This document shows positions 61,744 through 64,000 of a DNA stretch of 64,000 nt, piece after piece. The position numbers were made by a program, and so were the translations under genes. This DNA comes from Pseudomonadota bacterium (GTDB lineage: Bacteria > Pseudomonadota > Alphaproteobacteria > Rhizobiales > Beijerinckiaceae). The notes under the pieces were generated by a model that saw only the letters and a program-made list of their open reading frames with translations, had not been told where the DNA came from and did no database searches. Every line of letters begins with the position of its first letter. Positions within the stretch are counted from its first letter, which is position 1. Location of the stretch: positions 27,405 to 91,404 of the forward strand of contig JAEXGT010000011.1 in NCBI GenBank assembly GCA_023450615.1. The letters are read 5' to 3'.

Positions 61744-62556
61744 TCACAGTTCCAGTTCCATCGTCACGGGAGCATGGTCGGAGGGGCGCTCCCAGCCGCG
61801 GGTGTCGCGGGTCACGTCGACCGTGCGAAGGCTTCCTGTCAGCGCATCCGAAACCCAGATGTGGTCGAGCCTGCGGCCCTTGTTGGCGGCAGCCCAATCG
61901 GGCGAGCGGTAGCTCCACCAGGAATAGATTTTTTCCGGCTCCGGCCGCAGATGGCGCATGGCGTCGGTCCAACCGGCTTCCTGGCGCAGCTCTTCGAGCA
62001 GCTGCGTCTCGACAGGCGTGTGGCTCACCACGTCGAGAAGCTGCTTGTGGCTCCATACGTCATGCTCGAGCGGAGCGACGTTGAGGTCGCCCACGAGGAT
62101 CGCGGGGCCTTTCGTCGGTTTCGCCTTTGAGCCCCAGGCGCGCATCTCGGCCATGAAATCCAGCTTGTGGCGGAATTTCTCGTTGACCTCCGGATCGGGA
62201 ATATCGCCGCCGGCGGGCACGTAGAAATTATGGATCGTGATGCCGGTGGCCGCCTTCGCCTGGCCGAGTGTCACCGCGATGTGGCGCGCATCCTGGCGGC
62301 CGCACATTTCCATCACGCTCGTTTCCGCGAACGGGAAGCGCGAGAGGATCGCGACCCCGTTATAGCCCTTCTGACCCATATGCACGACAAAGGGATAGCC
62401 GAAGGCCTGCAACTCCTTCAGGGGCAGCTTGTCGTTCGGGCACTTGGTCTCCTGCAGGCACAGGATGTCGGGCCGCCGCTCCTTGAGGAAGCGTTCGACC
62501 TGATCGATGCGCAGGCGCACGGAATTGATGTTCCAGGTGGAGACGGTGAGTTTCAC
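61744..62556 (-). CDS. xthA: Exodeoxyribonuclease III
   Basis: 270 residues. AP endonuclease and 3' exonuclease. [12 protein letters not shown] at the N-terminus, [40 protein letters not shown] and the C-terminal [13 protein letters not shown] with the catalytic Asp/His. Follows the lolA-like gene in the same direction, as in relatives. Confidence 0.95.
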   Translation of the reverse strand: MKLTVSTWNINSVRLRIDQVERFLKERRPDILCLQETKCPNDKLPLKELQAFGYPFVVHMGQKGYNGVAILSRFPFAETSVMEMCGRQDARHIAVTLGQAKAATGITIHNFYVPAGGDIPDPEVNEKFRHKLDFMAEMRAWGSKAKPTKGPAILVGDLNVAPLEHDVWSHKQLLDVVSHTPVETQLLEELRQEAGWTDAMRHLRPEPEKIYSWWSYRSPDWAAANKGRRLDHIWVSDALTGSLRTVDVTRDTRGWERPSDHAPVTMELEL

Positions 62557-62641
62557 GGAAAATAGCCCCTTCGACAGTTCCTACCGGGCTACGACAGATT
62601 TTCGCCGGAGGGAAGGGCGCAGCCGATCTGGCGGGGCAGGG

Positions 62642-63577
62642 CTACTTATGGTCGCCGCGGATCTCTTCGTACTGAATTTTGAACAGGCTCTGGTCGATCC
62701 GGCGGCCCTTCTGGACCTGATCCAGCACCACCACCGTCTGGAAACCCTGCGCATCCACGATGCGCCACTGACTGAGGTTCTGCACCTCAGGGTCGAAGAA
62801 CAGGGTGATCCGCGAGGTGCCGCCCAAGGTGGCCGTGTCTTCCAGGTTGATGCGCACGGCATTCGGCTCGGCCGTGATGCCGGTGATCTTGATATCCTGG
62901 CCGAGATTGACCTGCTCGCGCAGCAGGAATTTCAACGGGGTCTGCGAGATCAGGTAGAGATCCTGCGTGGCGAGGCTGCGGTCGCGCACGGCGACCGAGC
63001 GTCCGTCGGCAACGACCTGGAGCGTGGAGGGTGGATCGTACTCGAAACGCACCTTGCCGGGGCGCTGGAGATAGAGCGTGCCGCCCATCCGCCGCCCGTC
63101 GCCGCCCACCTGCGTGAAATCGGCGACCAGGGTGTTGAGGTTCGTGAAATAGGCATTCGCCCGCTCCAATATGGCGCTGTTCGGCAGGGGCTCGCCCTGG
63201 CTGACCGGTCCCATGGAGGCGGTGACGATGGGCCTGGGCGCAATATCGACCGGCTCGGCCTCCGCCATGGCCTGCGCGGCCTCGGGAAGGGCCGGACGGG
63301 CAGGGGGCAGGGGCGCCGTGGCGGCCAGCATCTGCTCGGCATTCACCGGCCTTGTGGCGGGTCGGGCGACTTCAGCCTCCGCAGGGGCACGAGCGGACCT
63401 GGAAGGTTGATGGAACGAGGAGGTCGGAAGCGATGGAAGCGTCGGATTGAAGCTCCCGGTGATCGGCCGCTTGGGCGGCAGGATCATGTCCATCGGCAGG
63501 GTTTGTGCGGCAGCCGCCAGCGGGCCCGCGAGAGCGGACGCCACGGTCATGAGACCGATCAAGCTGACAGGGCGCAT
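62642..63577 (-). CDS. lolA: LolA-like outer-membrane lipoprotein carrier
   Basis: 311 residues. A signal peptide ends near AAAQ. An Ala/Pro-rich region of about 90 residues is followed by the LolA barrel (about 135-311): NTLVADFTQVGGDGRRMGGTLYL, PGKVRFEYDPP, LYLISQTPLKFLL, LFFDPEVQNLSQWRIVDAQG. The N-terminal extension makes it longer than typical LolA (about 180-200). Lies directly downstream of ftsK. Confidence 0.9.
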   Translation of the reverse strand: MRPVSLIGLMTVASALAGPLAAAAQTLPMDMILPPKRPITGSFNPTLPSLPTSSFHQPSRSARAPAEAEVARPATRPVNAEQMLAATAPLPPARPALPEAAQAMAEAEPVDIAPRPIVTASMGPVSQGEPLPNSAILERANAYFTNLNTLVADFTQVGGDGRRMGGTLYLQRPGKVRFEYDPPSTLQVVADGRSVAVRDRSLATQDLYLISQTPLKFLLREQVNLGQDIKITGITAEPNAVRINLEDTATLGGTSRITLFFDPEVQNLSQWRIVDAQGFQTVVVLDQVQKGRRIDQSLFKIQYEEIRGDHK

Positions 63578-63674
63578 TCAAACCATCCTTTGAAGAACCA
63601 CTATGGCCACACTTACGCTTTTACACAGCGCTCAAGATGACGCAGGGGCGCGGCCAAGGTTCCGCCTATATAGG

Positions 63675-64000
63675 CTAATCTTCTCCTCCGTGAGGGCTTT
63701 CCATGAGGATTTCGCGTTTTCCGGCGTGGTTGGCGGGTCCGACGATGCCCTCCTGCTCCATCCGCTCCATCAGCGACGCCGCCCGGTTGTAGCCAATCTG
63801 CAGGCGCCGCTGGATGTAGCTCGTCGACGCCTTCTTGTCGCGCAGCACCACCGCCACCGCCTGATCGTACAGGTCCCCGCCCGGCGCCCCGAACTCGCCC
63901 TGGTCGAACACCGCCGCATCCGGCGCCGCTTCCTCGTCCTCCGCCGTCACCGCCTCGAGATATTGCGGACGGCCCTGGCGCTTGAGATGCGCCACCACAT
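63675..64000 (-). CDS. ftsK: DNA translocase FtsK, C-terminal fragment (runs off the window end)
   Basis: Only the last 108 or so codons are in the window. VVAHLKRQGRPQYLE is followed by an acidic linker and the gamma winged helix VVLRDKKASTSYIQRRLQIG, LMERMEQEGIVGPANHAGKR. The gamma domain reads KOPS and activates XerCD at dif. The frame is open through the window end. Confidence 0.95.
   Translation of the reverse strand, partial: VVAHLKRQGRPQYLEAVTAEDEEAAPDAAVFDQGEFGAPGGDLYDQAVAVVLRDKKASTSYIQRRLQIGYNRAASLMERMEQEGIVGPANHAGKREILMESPHGGED

Overview
The window is a stretch of a high-GC alphaproteobacterial chromosome. The gene order (infB-rbfA-truB-rpsO-pnp, hslU/hslV divergent from hisB, timA/mltA/smr, secB, dnaQ-coaE-aroE-maf-ppsR, hemE-hemJ-rho, mnmE-mnmG-rsmG-parA-parB, leuS-lptE-holA, cenR, xthA-lolA-ftsK) points to the order Hyphomicrobiales (Rhizobiales). 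A Microvirga/Methylobacteriaceae-like genome is my best guess and is inference only. CtrA-type sites, GANTC clusters, an Irr-type iron element and a BA14K protein agree with the order. I saw no tRNA, rRNA, CRISPR array, transposase or prophage.

Layout. 1-9.4 kb: translation and RNA-turnover block (infB, cut by the window edge, rbfA, truB, rpsO, pnp), with two related YcxB-like membrane genes on either side of rbfA. 9.5-15.6 kb: accessory stretch with a secreted Cys-rich protein, the membrane ferritin mbfA behind an Irr box, a DMT transporter, a PPOX flavoprotein, RidA, BA14K, an Nth-like glycosylase and a PACE exporter. 15.6-18.5 kb: hslV-membrane protein-hslU. 18.7-24.6 kb: histidine cluster hisB-DUF2628-hisH-hisA-hisF, an unknown gene and a methionine aminopeptidase, then hisE and coaA. 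24.6-29.2 kb: DUF202, PfkB kinase, HTH regulator, Smr, MltA, TimA. 29.4-33.8 kb: secB, then the minus-strand run ppsR-maf-aroE-coaE-dnaQ.

33.8-34.2 kb is a gene-free region between ppsR and hemE with two exact TTAA-N7-TTAA boxes, a third near match, three TGTGGA cores, eight GANTC sites and an AT-rich end. I read it as the chromosome replication origin. 34.2-46.1 kb carries hemE-hemJ-rho, a DUF255 thioredoxin-fold protein, mnmE-mnmG-rsmG and the parA-parB partition genes, with two 15/16 matches to parS, one of them inside the rsmG reading frame. 46.1-53.5 kb: an SMI1-type gene, holA-lptE-leuS, a YggS protein, an MFS transporter and a short Pmp3-type gene. 53.7-64 kb: orphan DNA methyltransferase, ABC-F ATPase, L,D-transpeptidase plus ATP-grasp pair, CenR-like regulator with a CNB-like partner, chemoreceptor, xthA, LolA and the C-terminus of ftsK.

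Scattered through the window are four copies of a 106-107 bp element with 11 bp terminal inverted repeats beginning CTA. At every copy the edge supplies the stop codon of a neighbouring gene. Other palindromic repeat families are also present. The best leads are the origin/partition architecture, this stop-codon-associated element, the YcxB pair around rbfA, the gene inserted between hslV and hslU, the pair inserted in the his cluster, and several very small genes.
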